Part shown: positions 53,517-62,090 of the stretch, piece by piece
Numbering within the stretch: position 1 is the first letter of the stretch
Layout: every line of letters starts with the position of its first letter
DNA from: Halobacillus sp. A5
GTDB lineage: Bacteria > Bacillota > Bacilli > Bacillales > Halobacillaceae
Direction: 5' to 3'
NCBI RefSeq assembly: GCF_024189315.1
Contig: NZ_JAIZEO010000002.1
Coordinates: 62,001-126,000 of the forward strand
DNA: 64,000 bases
Program-made: the position numbers and the translations under genes
The notes under the pieces: model-generated
What the model was told of the DNA's origin: nothing
Database searches by the model: none
What the model saw: only the letters and a program-made list of their open reading frames with translations

Positions 53517-53589
53517 ACAGGTTTTAAAAAACAGGGTTAAGGCAACAATAAGGTAAATAAGATGTGGAAAGAAAGGAAAGGTGATAGCC

Positions 53590-54807
53590 GTGGGTTACTA
53601 CGACGATCATTCACCAGCCACACAGCAGCAGAAGAAGAGCCGCCGGTTTATGATGCCTACACTGGTCGGAATCATACTCGGCGCGGTTCTTGTCCTGCTG
53701 GCGTTACCTGCGCTGGTTCAAACCAATTTACTCCCTTATAGCATAACGACGCCAAATGATGAAAACGAATCCATAGATAATGAAGGCACGGGCATAAGCA
53801 GCGAAAAGGTGGAAGTAGACGTCAATACACAGATCACCGAGGTCGTTGAGGAAGTTACTCCTTCTGTGGTCGGTGTGGTCAACCTGCAGTCGCAGTCGAA
53901 TTTCTGGGATGAACAGGACGGTTCAGAGGAAGCAGGAGTCGGCTCAGGCGTGATTTATAAGCAGGAAGACGGAGACGCCTATGTAGTCACCAACAACCAC
54001 GTCATCGACGGCGCCAGCGAAATTGAGGTCGTCCTTTCCGACGAGACCCGCGTTCCAGCTGAGTTGATCGGCGGCGATGTATTCTCAGACTTAGCCGTTT
54101 TAAAAATGTCAGATGAAGATGTTACCCAGGTGGCTGAAATCGGTTCGTCGGATAACCTGAAGGTCGGCGAACCAGCGATTGCAATCGGCAACCCATTAGG
54201 ACTGCAGTTTGCCGGGTCGGTTACCAAAGGGATCATCAGCGGCAAACAGCGCGCCATACCGCAAGACTTTAACAACGACGGGCAGGAAGACTGGCAGGCG
54301 GAGGTTATCCAGACCGATGCCGCGATCAACCCTGGAAACAGCGGAGGCGCGTTAATTAATATCGAAGGCCAGCTGATCGGCATTAACTCGATGAAAGTGG
54401 CCCAATCGTCTGTAGAGGGGATCGGTTTTGCCATCCCGATTGACGCCGCACTTCCTTTAGTCGAAGAATTAGAAGAAGACGGCCAGGTCAGCCGCGCCTT
54501 TATCGGAGTGGAAGCCTACGGACTGAATGAAGTGCCGACATCCGAATGGGAGAACACGCTGAATCTGCCTGAAGACGTAGAAGGCGGCCTGTACGTACGG
54601 AGCGTGTCGCAAATGTCACCAGCCGCTAAAGCCGGACTTGAAGAATTAGATGTCATTACCGAGCTTGACGGAGAACCTGTAGAAAATATCATCGACCTTC
54701 GCAAGTATTTATATGAAGAAAAAGATCCAGGCGAAGAATTAGAGGTTACGTATTACCGTGACGGAGAACCTAATCAGACGACGCTTACCCTGGATACTCA
54801 AGAATAA
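53590..54807 (+). CDS. htrC: Membrane-anchored HtrA-type serine protease HtrC (YycK)
   Basis: This 405-residue quality-control protease has one N-terminal transmembrane helix (PTLVGIILGAVLVLLALPAL). The triad lies in NNHVIDGA (His), SDLAVL (Asp) and NPGNSGGALIN (Ser). A C-terminal PDZ domain contains VRSVSQMSPAAKAGLEELDV. GTG 53590 is chosen with AAAGGTGA before it; GTG 53581 is an alternative. It ends the wal operon before a strong terminator. Confidence 0.93.
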   Translation: MGYYDDHSPATQQQKKSRRFMMPTLVGIILGAVLVLLALPALVQTNLLPYSITTPNDENESIDNEGTGISSEKVEVDVNTQITEVVEEVTPSVVGVVNLQSQSNFWDEQDGSEEAGVGSGVIYKQEDGDAYVVTNNHVIDGASEIEVVLSDETRVPAELIGGDVFSDLAVLKMSDEDVTQVAEIGSSDNLKVGEPAIAIGNPLGLQFAGSVTKGIISGKQRAIPQDFNNDGQEDWQAEVIQTDAAINPGNSGGALINIEGQLIGINSMKVAQSSVEGIGFAIPIDAALPLVEELEEDGQVSRAFIGVEAYGLNEVPTSEWENTLNLPEDVEGGLYVRSVSQMSPAAKAGLEELDVITELDGEPVENIIDLRKYLYEEKDPGEELEVTYYRDGEPNQTTLTLDTQE

Positions 54808-54871
54808 AGAAGATTGGATTAATGGAGTCTTTGGAAAAGGATCTCTGTGACGCCAATGGGTTTAGTTAATC

Positions 54872-54916
54872 GACTCTCCTTCACCTGAAGCATCCTGGTG
54901 ACGGAGAGTCTTTTTT
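54872..54916 (+). terminator. Terminator of the wal operon
   Basis: GACTCTCC-TT-CACC pairs with GGTG-AC-GGAGAGTC, followed by TTTTTT. Confidence 0.9.
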
Positions 54917-54973
54917 CTGTCTTAAGGAACGAGACCCCTTCTAATCCATGCGGCAAGAAAGCAATGGCATGAA

Positions 54974-55230
54974 ACCACGGTTACTTAACAAGTTAAAAAA
55001 GCGTGGATAGATAATGACGTGGTATCTCGTCATTCTTTAGAAACTGAAGAAAAAGGAATAGGAAAATAGGGTAGAACCACCCCGGAACGGCTGATAAGTC
55101 TGAAGAGGCCTCAAAATAGGAAGTTCGATTAAGTACGGCACGTCGTGTGCCAACATCGAACGACCCCACGTCGTGTGGGGCCTTGGAAAGGGAGGCGTTT
55201 CCTAAAACCCTTTCCTCTTGTCCATGCAAG
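54974..55230. ncRNA. Candidate structured non-coding RNA (chain of hairpins)
   Basis: No protein gene fits here. The hairpins in order are as follows. CCACG/CGTGG (54975-55006) encloses TTAAC/GTTAA. AATGACG/CGTCATT spans 55013-55034. GTTCGAT/ATCGAAC (55123-55161) encloses GGCAC-GTCGT-GTGCC at 55137-55151. CCCCAC-GTCGT-GTGGGG spans 55164-55180. GGAAAGGG/CCCTTTCC (55185-55215) has an inner AGG/CCT. CTTG/CAAG spans 55217-55230. Two neighbouring hairpins share the apex CAC-GTCGT-GTG although their outer stems differ. That is the pattern of a conserved RNA with repeated binding loops. Strand and promoter are unresolved. It matches no RNA I know. Confidence 0.45.
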
Positions 55231-55314
55231 GAATGGTTACACGTTCGAGCGAAAACGGGTCTGCTTTTACTTTCCTTTTGCATATAAAATCAAGTTATCC
55301 CAAAGCCATTTTCC

Positions 55315-55647
55315 TTATCCACACCATGTGCACAGCTTTCTGGATAAGGTACATATATGGTGGCGAACATACATACGAAACACCATATACATTCATCGAT
55401 TTGTGCATATGTGGATTATTTTGTGGATAACATGTTTATACTCTTGGATAACTTGTGCATAGCTCAAAAGTACCGACTTCTGTGTATAAGTCTGTGGATA
55501 ATTGTGGGTAACTTAATTCGTTAGTCGAGTTACCCACATGTGCACAAAGATATCCACGATACACCTGACTTTATCAAACATTTCTCGACATTGTTCCACT
55601 TTTTTCACAAATCATTACTAACGACTACCGAGAGTGAGTTATCCACA
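55315..55647. promoter_or_regulatory. DnaA-box cluster (oriC-like)
   Basis: Perfect TTATCCACA boxes lie at 55315 (+), 55422 (-), 55493 (-) and 55639 (+). TTATACACA is at 55481 (-). One-mismatch boxes are at 55339 (-), 55410 (-), 55503 (-) and 55530 (+). Several weaker copies lie among them, and the DNA is AT-rich. There is no gene between 54808 and 55710. This density is that of a replication origin or a DnaA-titration cluster. Confidence 0.8.
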
Positions 55648-55710
55648 GTGGAAAAAAGTTGTCCACTCCCCTCGCGTTTCGTACAATGAAGCTAATGAGG
55701 AGGAATACAT

Positions 55711-56739
55711 ATGATCGATTTACGAAGCGATACCGTAACACGCCCTACCCCTGAGATGCGGCAGGCCGCCTTTGATGTGGAGGTCGGGGATGACGTATAC
55801 GGCGAAGATACGAGCGTCTTAAAATTAGAAGAAACTGCAGCACGGATGCTAGGGAAGGAAGCGGCCTTGTTTGTCACGAGCGGTACGCAGGGGAATCAAA
55901 TTGCTGCTTTAACCCATTGCCAGCCTGGGGATGAAGTCCTGGTGGAAGCGAGTACTCACCTTTTTCTATATGAAGGAGCTGCGATGAGTGCGCTAGCCGG
56001 CGTGCAGCCTCGTACGATTGAAGGCGTACGGGGAGCGATGGACCCGGAGGATGTGCGGGCGGCTGTACGCCCCGATGATATTCATTTTCCCAAGACAGGC
56101 ATGATTTGTGTGGAGAATACACACAATAAAGCGGGAGGAGCGGTCGTATCGCTTGGCAATATGCAGGCGGTCTATGAGGTGGCACGGGAATACGGAATTC
56201 CGGTGCATTTAGATGGTGCCCGCCTGTTCAACGCTGTGGCAGCCTCCGGCATATCGGTCGAGCACTACGCATCGCAGGCCGATACGGTACAATTTTGTTT
56301 ATCAAAAGGGCTCGGAGCACCTGTTGGTTCGATCATTACCGGATCAGCGGAATTTATTCAGCGCGCACGAAAGTGGCGCAAGCGCCTCGGAGGCGGACTG
56401 CGTCAGGCCGGCGTAATCGCAGAGCCGGGCTACGTTGCACTCACACAAATGACCGGCAGACTCGCAGACGATCATGAGAATGCCCGGTATTTAGCGGATT
56501 CGATCAACCAAATTGACGGGCTGAGAGTGGAAGGTCCCGTCGATACCAATATCGTGCTCGTCAATGTTGCCGATCTCGGCCTACAAGCAGAACACTTTTT
56601 AGCCGAGCTGAAGAAAGAAGGCGTACTTGCCGTTCCTTTTGGCCGGCATACCGTGCGCTTCGTCACTCATTTTGACGTGAGCCGGGAGCACATTAAGACT
56701 GCCGTGGATCGTGTGAATGCGATCAGCTGGAGTGTATGA
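55711..56739 (+). CDS. ltaE: Low-specificity L-threonine aldolase
   Basis: This 342-residue PLP enzyme cleaves L-threonine or L-allo-threonine to glycine and acetaldehyde. RSDTVTRPTPEMRQA is the family opening. HLDGARLFNA holds the PLP-binding Asp168, and Lys199 in FCLSKGLGAPVGS forms the Schiff base. The CENTHNKAGG motif is also present. GAGGAGG precedes the ATG. It follows directly on the DnaA-box cluster, whose last boxes lie within its upstream region, so DnaA could influence it. Confidence 0.92.
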   Translation: MIDLRSDTVTRPTPEMRQAAFDVEVGDDVYGEDTSVLKLEETAARMLGKEAALFVTSGTQGNQIAALTHCQPGDEVLVEASTHLFLYEGAAMSALAGVQPRTIEGVRGAMDPEDVRAAVRPDDIHFPKTGMICVENTHNKAGGAVVSLGNMQAVYEVAREYGIPVHLDGARLFNAVAASGISVEHYASQADTVQFCLSKGLGAPVGSIITGSAEFIQRARKWRKRLGGGLRQAGVIAEPGYVALTQMTGRLADDHENARYLADSINQIDGLRVEGPVDTNIVLVNVADLGLQAEHFLAELKKEGVLAVPFGRHTVRFVTHFDVSREHIKTAVDRVNAISWSV

Positions 56740-56880
56740 TAACGAAAACGCAGCCATTTCTAATAATACGCAGCAAATGCCATGATACACTTTTTTTATG
56801 AAATTAGTGAGTTCTCCCCATGATTAGGGGAATTTTAGATATAATAAGAGGAAAGAACTTTGACTGTGAGGGGGTCCCTT

Positions 56881-57327
56881 ATGAAGAAACGATGGTTCAT
56901 CATCGCAGCACTTTTGCTGCTGGTCAGCGTAGGAATCAATTATTATCAATATCAGTCGCATCAGGATGAGTTAATGGAAGCCAAATCTACAGACCTGACA
57001 GCGATACGGGGAGTTATGACGGAGCTCGCCGTCCGTATCGGAGATGAGGACGCCTCAGAGTCAGAGATTGAAGCCCTGGCCTTTTCATTAAATCGGCTGA
57101 CTTCGGATCTTTCTTCCTCTGTGTCTTTATACCCAGGCAGTACAGCGGATTACGATTTCTATCAGAAAACCGCCCGCACGTTAATGACGTTTGTCAATAA
57201 CCAGGAGATTACAGACATGAGTATCCAGCAGCGGGACGTTATCTTCCAAACCATTATGAGCGGCGTCGGTTCAAAAGACGCAGAATTTATTGAACAGCAA
57301 TTAGCCGAATACAGTGAAAGTGAGTAG
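56881..57327 (+). CDS. Unrecognised membrane-anchored protein
   Basis: This 148-residue protein has an N-terminal transmembrane helix (RWFIIAALLLLVSVGINYYQ). An outward helical domain rich in Ser, Asp and Glu follows (MTELAVRIGDEDASESEIEA, then FYQKTARTLMTFVNNQE). ATG 56881 follows GAGGGGG; a TTG at 56860 is upstream but without a site. I recognise no family. A TATAAT lies at about 56843, but its -35 is unclear. Confidence 0.65.
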   Translation: MKKRWFIIAALLLLVSVGINYYQYQSHQDELMEAKSTDLTAIRGVMTELAVRIGDEDASESEIEALAFSLNRLTSDLSSSVSLYPGSTADYDFYQKTARTLMTFVNNQEITDMSIQQRDVIFQTIMSGVGSKDAEFIEQQLAEYSESE

Positions 57328-57391
57328 GTCGGCATGCTTAAGAAGATGCCTGGTACCTGGGACATATACCCATATCAGGAAAGATAGCACA

Positions 57392-57419
57392 TTGACAATA
57401 AATGACATGAGAATATAAT
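57392..57419 (+). promoter_or_regulatory. Consensus SigA promoter
   Basis: TTGACA, 16 bases, TATAAT, with both hexamers perfect. Only about 10 bases separate it from a strong terminator. Confidence 0.75.
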
Positions 57420-57429
57420 AAAAGAAACG

Positions 57430-57464
57430 GCCGATGCAAGCGTATCTTGTATCGGCTATTTTTT
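57430..57464 (+). terminator. Strong terminator directly after a promoter
   Basis: GCCGATGCAAG pairs with CTTGTATCGGC (one wobble) around a five-base loop, followed by TATTTTTT. No gene lies between it and the promoter at 57392. Confidence 0.85.
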
Positions 57465-57522
57465 GGCAGCGGATGGATAAATTATACTCCTCCTGCAAAT
57501 TTTTAAAAAAAATTCGATCCAT

Positions 57523-57552
57523 TGAAAACTTTTTCCCATGTTCACAGGTATA
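57523..57552 (+). promoter_or_regulatory. Candidate ECF (autoregulatory) promoter
   Basis: TGAAAACTTTT followed after about 17 bases by GGTATA resembles ECF promoters, with their AAC-containing -35. It lies 33 bases before the sigma gene and could be read by that sigma factor. Confidence 0.45.
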
Positions 57553-57584
57553 TAGAGTAGAGAGGTGCAAAAAAAGGTGGAGAG

Positions 57585-58124
57585 ATGATGGACACGGACA
57601 TGGAACGCAAGCTGATTAAGAAAGTAAAAAAAGGAAATCAGAAGGCTTTTAAGAAGCTGTATGATTTGTATTCAGGCTATGCGCTCCGTACCGCGTTCGC
57701 GATGACTAAAAGCGAAGCAGACGCGTCCGACATCGTACAGGAAACATTCATCCGCGTCTACCGCAGCATCGATTCCTTTGAGGAAGCGAAGCCGTTTAAG
57801 CCGTGGTTCTACCGGATTCTGATCAATGAAACCCACCGCCTTCTCAAGAAACGCGCCGACTCCAGGAACATTTACATGGACGTTGAGGCCTCCGAATTTC
57901 TGCATCCGGCATCGTCGATTGAAGGGGATTACGAGGACTTAGGAGAAGCGCTCGACCAGCTCGACCATCATCATAAAACCGTAGTGGTCCTGAAGTATTT
58001 GCACGGATTTTCGGAAAAAGAAATCGCTTCGATTCTCGACGAAAATCAGAATACGATCAAGTCCAGGCTTTACAAAGGAAGACAGAAGCTTAAACAGGTT
58101 TTGGGAGCGATCGAACATGAATAA
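57585..58124 (+). CDS. ECF-type RNA polymerase sigma factor
   Basis: This 179-residue sigma-70 family member has only regions 2 and 4. Region 2 is LYDLYSGYALRTAFAMTKSE, ASDIVQETFIRVYRSID and PFKPWFYRILIN. Region 4 is LKYLHGFSEKEIASILDENQ, then TIKSRLYKGRQKLK. ATG 57585 or 57588 follows AGGTGGAGAG. It overlaps the next gene, a membrane protein that is probably its anti-sigma factor. The regulon is unknown. Confidence 0.92.
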   Translation: MMDTDMERKLIKKVKKGNQKAFKKLYDLYSGYALRTAFAMTKSEADASDIVQETFIRVYRSIDSFEEAKPFKPWFYRILINETHRLLKKRADSRNIYMDVEASEFLHPASSIEGDYEDLGEALDQLDHHHKTVVVLKYLHGFSEKEIASILDENQNTIKSRLYKGRQKLKQVLGAIEHE

Positions 58125-58851
58125 GGAAAAAGGCACAATGGAAGAGTTTCTAAAGAAGCAGACCGATTCGGCGGAAGAGCTGAAGGATGCAGCGTGGGTC
58201 AATATTGAGAAGGAATTATTTACGAAGCCGAAGAAGCGCCCTCTCTGGATGAAAGCCGCCACGATCGCGGCCGCCATCCTGCTTATCGCCATGTCCTTCA
58301 GCACGAATAGAGGGCAGGCCGTCATTCAAAGCGTATGGGATCTGTTTGAAGAGGAAAAAACAGTCGAATTCGAGCTTGAAGGTCAGCGCGAAGTCAATGA
58401 TGCCAAGCTCAATGCCAATCCGGACCTCGATTATGTGATTTATGTGGATGAATCGCGCTACCGCCTGGAAGAGGGCGGGCAGAGCGACAAGGTTGTGCCC
58501 GCTGTGGAGCTTGGGCCGGAATACCCCGAAGTCTCAATGGAAATCGAGCCCATTACAGGATCATCGTCTGATCAGGAGCTCGAAACGATCAGGCAGTCCT
58601 TAGAAGACCGGGACTATCGAATTATAAAAAATACTGAAATTGTGAAACCATTTGAAGGCTCAATCGTTATAGCGAGTGAGGCGGAAGAAGGTGAACAGCA
58701 GTGGAACTCCGTCATGGAGAAGTATTACGTGACGGAAGATGACAATAATGCCTTGTTTGTAATTAAACAAAAATATTTTCTAGAAGCTGAAGAGGGTCAT
58801 GGCGTCCGATTTGACACCATGCTGGAGAGCTTCGAAGTTGTTAATGAATAA
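58117..58851 (+). CDS. Probable anti-sigma factor, membrane protein
   Basis: This 244-residue protein has a cytoplasmic front of about 45 residues (FLKKQTDSAEELKDAAWVNI) and one transmembrane helix (WMKAATIAAAILLIAMSFST). An acidic extracytoplasmic domain follows (VEFELEGQREVNDAKLNANP). It overlaps the sigma gene by eight bases. The layout is that of anti-sigma proteins paired with ECF factors in Bacilli, but no zinc-binding HxxxCxxC motif is seen, so the role rests on position and topology. Confidence 0.75.
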   Translation: MNKEKGTMEEFLKKQTDSAEELKDAAWVNIEKELFTKPKKRPLWMKAATIAAAILLIAMSFSTNRGQAVIQSVWDLFEEEKTVEFELEGQREVNDAKLNANPDLDYVIYVDESRYRLEEGGQSDKVVPAVELGPEYPEVSMEIEPITGSSSDQELETIRQSLEDRDYRIIKNTEIVKPFEGSIVIASEAEEGEQQWNSVMEKYYVTEDDNNALFVIKQKYFLEAEEGHGVRFDTMLESFEVVNE

Positions 58852-58852
58852 A

Positions 58853-58884
58853 GGGATTCCGATATAAAAAGAAAAAGGAATCCC
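58853..58884. repeat. Inverted repeat before asnB
   Basis: GGGATTCC and GGAATCCC, eight-base perfect arms, are separated by 16 A-rich bases. A T run is lacking, so it may be an operator or a weak terminator. Confidence 0.5.
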
Positions 58885-58928
58885 GCAGGTTTTCAGGAAA
58901 TAAACCTTTTAAAGGGGAGATCTATTCT

Positions 58929-60842
58929 ATGTGTGGATTTATAGGTATTTTACACAATAAAGGGCAGTCTGTTAATGAAGATTATGTACATGCGTTTGAA
59001 GCAAGCAACGAGCTGATTAAGCACCGCGGACCGGATGAGGAAGGGTATTATCATGATGACCACATCTCGCTTGGCTTCCGCCGCCTCAGCATTATTGATA
59101 TTGAAAGCGGCCACCAGCCGTTCCATTTTGAAGACGAACGCTACTGGATGGTTTTTAACGGAGAGATCTACAACTACGTGGAGCTCCGCGAGCAATTAAT
59201 CGAGAAGGGCTATACGTTTGAAACCGAATCGGATACCGAAGTGATCGCCGTCTTGTTCCAGGACAAAAAGGTCGAAGCCTTTAACGAGCTGCGCGGCATG
59301 TTCAGCATCTTAATCTGGGATAAACAAGAGAAGGACCTGTACGGCGCGCGCGACCCATTCGGCATTAAGCCGCTCTACTACAGCGATTCCGACGGCATGC
59401 TCCGCTTCGCTTCCGAGAAGAAGAGCCTGGCCGGCGAGGCGGATGACGTCTCGACTCTTGCGCTGCAGCACTATTTGAGCTATCAATTCGTACCCGAGCC
59501 AATGACGATGACCGACGGCGTACATAAGGTAGAGCCCGGACACTACTTTGTGAAAAAATCAGGTCAGCCGCTTGAAATGGAGCGCTATTTCCATGCGACA
59601 TTCCAGCCTCTAATCACAGAAGAGAAGCGGCAGATCAAGCAGATCCAGGACGTGCTGTTCGATTCCGTCGGCGTGCACATGCGCAGTGATGTACCGGTCG
59701 GCTCGTTTTTATCCGGCGGCATTGACTCGTCATTGGTCGTATCGATCGCCAAACAATATAATCCGAATATAAAAACATTCTCTGTCGGCTTTGCCCGTGA
59801 AGGCTACTCTGAAGTCGACGTCGCTAAAGAAACGGCACGCGCATTAAACGTCGAGAACCACTCCTACTTGATAACAGCTGAGGAATACGTCGAGAAGCTG
59901 CCGAAAATCATGTGGCACATGGATGACCCGCTCGCCGACCCATCCTGCGTGCCGCTTTATTTCGTAGCCCGCGAGGCACGGAAAGACGTCACGGTCGTTT
60001 TATCAGGAGAAGGAGCCGATGAACTGTTCGGCGGCTATAACATTTACCGCGAACCCGAATCCTTAATAGCTTTCCAATCCATGCCAGGACTGTTGAAGAA
60101 AGCTTTAAATAAGGTGGCGCGCGTCCTTCCTGAGGGCGTACGGGGCAAGAGCCTGTTAGAACGCGGCACAACGCCGCTTAAAGACCGCTACATCGGCAAC
60201 GCGAAAATGTTCGAAGAAGCGGAGAAAGAACGCCTGCTCACGAAGTATGCGAAGGAATATCCATACCAGTCCGTGACGAAGCGTCTGTACCAGGAAGCCA
60301 ACGAATATCATGCGACCCACCAGATGCAGTACGTCGACATTCATACGTGGCTGCGCGGCGACATCCTGTTGAAGGCGGATAAAATGACGATGGCCAACTC
60401 ACTTGAGCTGCGCGTCCCATTTTTAGACAAAGAAGTCTTCAACGTCGCCCGCGAGCTCGCTGTGGACCGCACCATCGCCGATGGAACAACCAAATCCATC
60501 CTGCGAAAAGCCGCCCGCGGCATCGTCCCGGATCACGTGCTCGACCGCAAGAAGCTCGGCTTCCCAGTGCCGATGCGCCACTGGCTGCGTGATGAGCTCT
60601 ACGACTGGGCGAAGGAGCTGATTGAAGCAAGCGCCACCGACCATCTTATCCATAAAGATATCGTCCGCGACCTGCTGGAAGCGCACGTCCAGCACAAAGG
60701 CGACTACTCCAGGAAAATCTGGACTGTCCTCATGTTCATGCTGTGGCACCAGATCTACATCGAAGGCGTCTACTCCTTTGATGAGCTCCGCAAAGAGGAC
60801 GAAACCGAAAGTAAAGTCCTCGAGCAAATGCAGCTCGTGTAA
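58929..60842 (+). CDS. asnB: Asparagine synthase (glutamine-hydrolysing)
   Basis: This 637-residue enzyme makes asparagine from aspartate, ATP and glutamine. Cys2 (MCGFIGI) is the glutaminase nucleophile, and NGEIYNYVELR lies in that domain. The synthetase domain has the PP-loop SGGIDSSLV and SGEGADELFGGY. AAGGGGAG precedes the ATG. It is close in size to B. subtilis AsnB; AsnO-type function in sporulation cannot be excluded. The 3' half uses more GC-rich codons than its neighbours. Confidence 0.95.
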   Translation: MCGFIGILHNKGQSVNEDYVHAFEASNELIKHRGPDEEGYYHDDHISLGFRRLSIIDIESGHQPFHFEDERYWMVFNGEIYNYVELREQLIEKGYTFETESDTEVIAVLFQDKKVEAFNELRGMFSILIWDKQEKDLYGARDPFGIKPLYYSDSDGMLRFASEKKSLAGEADDVSTLALQHYLSYQFVPEPMTMTDGVHKVEPGHYFVKKSGQPLEMERYFHATFQPLITEEKRQIKQIQDVLFDSVGVHMRSDVPVGSFLSGGIDSSLVVSIAKQYNPNIKTFSVGFAREGYSEVDVAKETARALNVENHSYLITAEEYVEKLPKIMWHMDDPLADPSCVPLYFVAREARKDVTVVLSGEGADELFGGYNIYREPESLIAFQSMPGLLKKALNKVARVLPEGVRGKSLLERGTTPLKDRYIGNAKMFEEAEKERLLTKYAKEYPYQSVTKRLYQEANEYHATHQMQYVDIHTWLRGDILLKADKMTMANSLELRVPFLDKEVFNVARELAVDRTIADGTTKSILRKAARGIVPDHVLDRKKLGFPVPMRHWLRDELYDWAKELIEASATDHLIHKDIVRDLLEAHVQHKGDYSRKIWTVLMFMLWHQIYIEGVYSFDELRKEDETESKVLEQMQLV

Positions 60843-60935
60843 TCGACGCCGTGGCTTCAGCACTGGCGAACGTCGTGCGATCGCTGATATATTTAAAAAT
60901 GCGCGGATAAATGCCAAAAACCGCTGATACTAAAC

Positions 60936-60988
60936 AAAGGTCCGCTCCCCTCCAGCTTCAAGCAAGCAGGAGAGAGCGGACCTTTTTT
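60936..60988. terminator. Terminator between asnB and the SRPBCC gene
   Basis: AAAGGTCCGCTC and GAGCGGACCTTT pair around a loop of about 26 bases, followed by TTT. It lies between convergent genes and can serve both. Confidence 0.88.
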
Positions 60989-61379
60989 ATAATTCCATCG
61001 TTTCCTTCAACATCTGCAGATCATTCGAGACCATCGCCGCATCCAGCATAAAATGATCCTCCGACATCTCCGGCAGCCTAAACAATGTAAACAGCACCTC
61101 ACAGCCCGGACCATTATGAATCACACGCATCGGATTCAGGATCTCCGCCCCTTCCCCCATCGCAACATAATGATCAAGCACCCCATATGAATTATCATCA
61201 ACAAACCGAATCTTCGCCGGCCCATCCTCCGTCTCCACGAGCCACTCCTCATCTTTCTTGGCCACGGATAAACAGAAAGACTTCGCCCACGCAGGCAAGT
61301 TCATCGGCTGATGCACAAAGCGGTATACCTCCTCCATCGGCCTGTTGATCGTTACACTTATCGTTTTCGCTTCAAACAT
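60987..61379 (-). CDS. SRPBCC-family (START-like) protein, copy 1
   Basis: This 130-residue protein has the SRPBCC/START-like fold pattern: ISVTINRPMEEVYRFVHQPM, NLPAWAKSFC and the C-terminal helix (LDAAMVSNDLQMLKETM). Such proteins bind hydrophobic ligands in a cavity; no ligand can be inferred. ATG 61379 follows AAGGAG; a frame from 61400 is less likely. A paralogue lies 213 bases away on the same strand. Confidence 0.7.
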   Translation of the reverse strand: MFEAKTISVTINRPMEEVYRFVHQPMNLPAWAKSFCLSVAKKDEEWLVETEDGPAKIRFVDDNSYGVLDHYVAMGEGAEILNPMRVIHNGPGCEVLFTLFRLPEMSEDHFMLDAAMVSNDLQMLKETMEL

Positions 61380-61582
61380 CGGCAGCAACTCCTTCACCAA
61401 CTACATACCCTGTTTTTCCCTCGAATTATCCTCGAATTTAATAAAAATTTCTCAGCATGATGAAGAAAAATTCAAATCACCCGGCAGGAAAAACTCCCCC
61501 TAAAAACCATCCATATAATTCGACCCGTCATTATAGATGATGACAAAAAAAACCAAAAAGTCACCCGCCAGCCCCAAGCAAA

Positions 61583-61606
61583 AAAACCAGCCCTACAGCT
61601 GGTTTT
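61583..61606 (-). terminator. Terminator of SRPBCC copy 2, overlapping its stop
   Basis: AAAACCAGC and GCTGGTTTT pair with the stop codon in the loop. On the minus strand a run of T follows. Confidence 0.82.
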
Positions 61607-62003
61607 TCAACAGCACTTCCACCGTTTCCTTAAGCCGCCCCAAATCATTAAGCAGCAGCGAACTGTCCAGCAGGAAATCCTCCTCCGACACATCCGTCCG
61701 CCGGAACAGCGTCGCCACGACTTCACACCGCTCACCGTTCGGCATGACCCGGAGCGGGTGATGCATCTCCTCACCCGTCGCAAGCTTCAAATAATAATCG
61801 AGCACGCCGTACGGATTATCCTCCTCGAAGCGGATGCGCGCCGTACCCTCTCCTGTCTCGACATACCACCCGCCATCTTTATAAGCCGCCGACTGGCAGA
61901 ATGATTTCGCCCAGGCCGCCAGATTCATCGGCTCACGCATGAACCGGTACACATCCTTCGCATCTCGTTCAATGGTCACACTGACCGTTCTTGCATCCAG
62001 CAT
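61593..62003 (-). CDS. SRPBCC-family (START-like) protein, copy 2
   Basis: This 136-residue protein is clearly paralogous to the one at 60987-61379. It shares VSVTI, VYRF, PMNLxAWAKSFC, the YGVLD motif, the NGxxCEV motif and the C-terminal helix LLLNDLGRLKETVEV. The start is ATG 62003 with GGAGGGG close by. The two copies are separate transcription units, since a terminator lies between them. The tandem arrangement indicates gene duplication followed by divergence. Confidence 0.7.
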   Translation of the reverse strand: MLDARTVSVTIERDAKDVYRFMREPMNLAAWAKSFCQSAAYKDGGWYVETGEGTARIRFEEDNPYGVLDYYLKLATGEEMHHPLRVMPNGERCEVVATLFRRTDVSEEDFLLDSSLLLNDLGRLKETVEVLLKNQL

Positions 62004-62090
62004 CTAAATCCCCTCCACAAACAACAACGTTTTTCTCCTTCTTTACCCCATCATCCCCCTATGGTAAAACCTCTATTCGCAGAAAAAAAA

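Noticed and set aside
54974-55230. Structured region considered as a group II intron or riboswitch
   Set aside because: No intron domain V-type sequence or reverse transcriptase is present, and the gene-free DNA after it is not a leader of matching layout.
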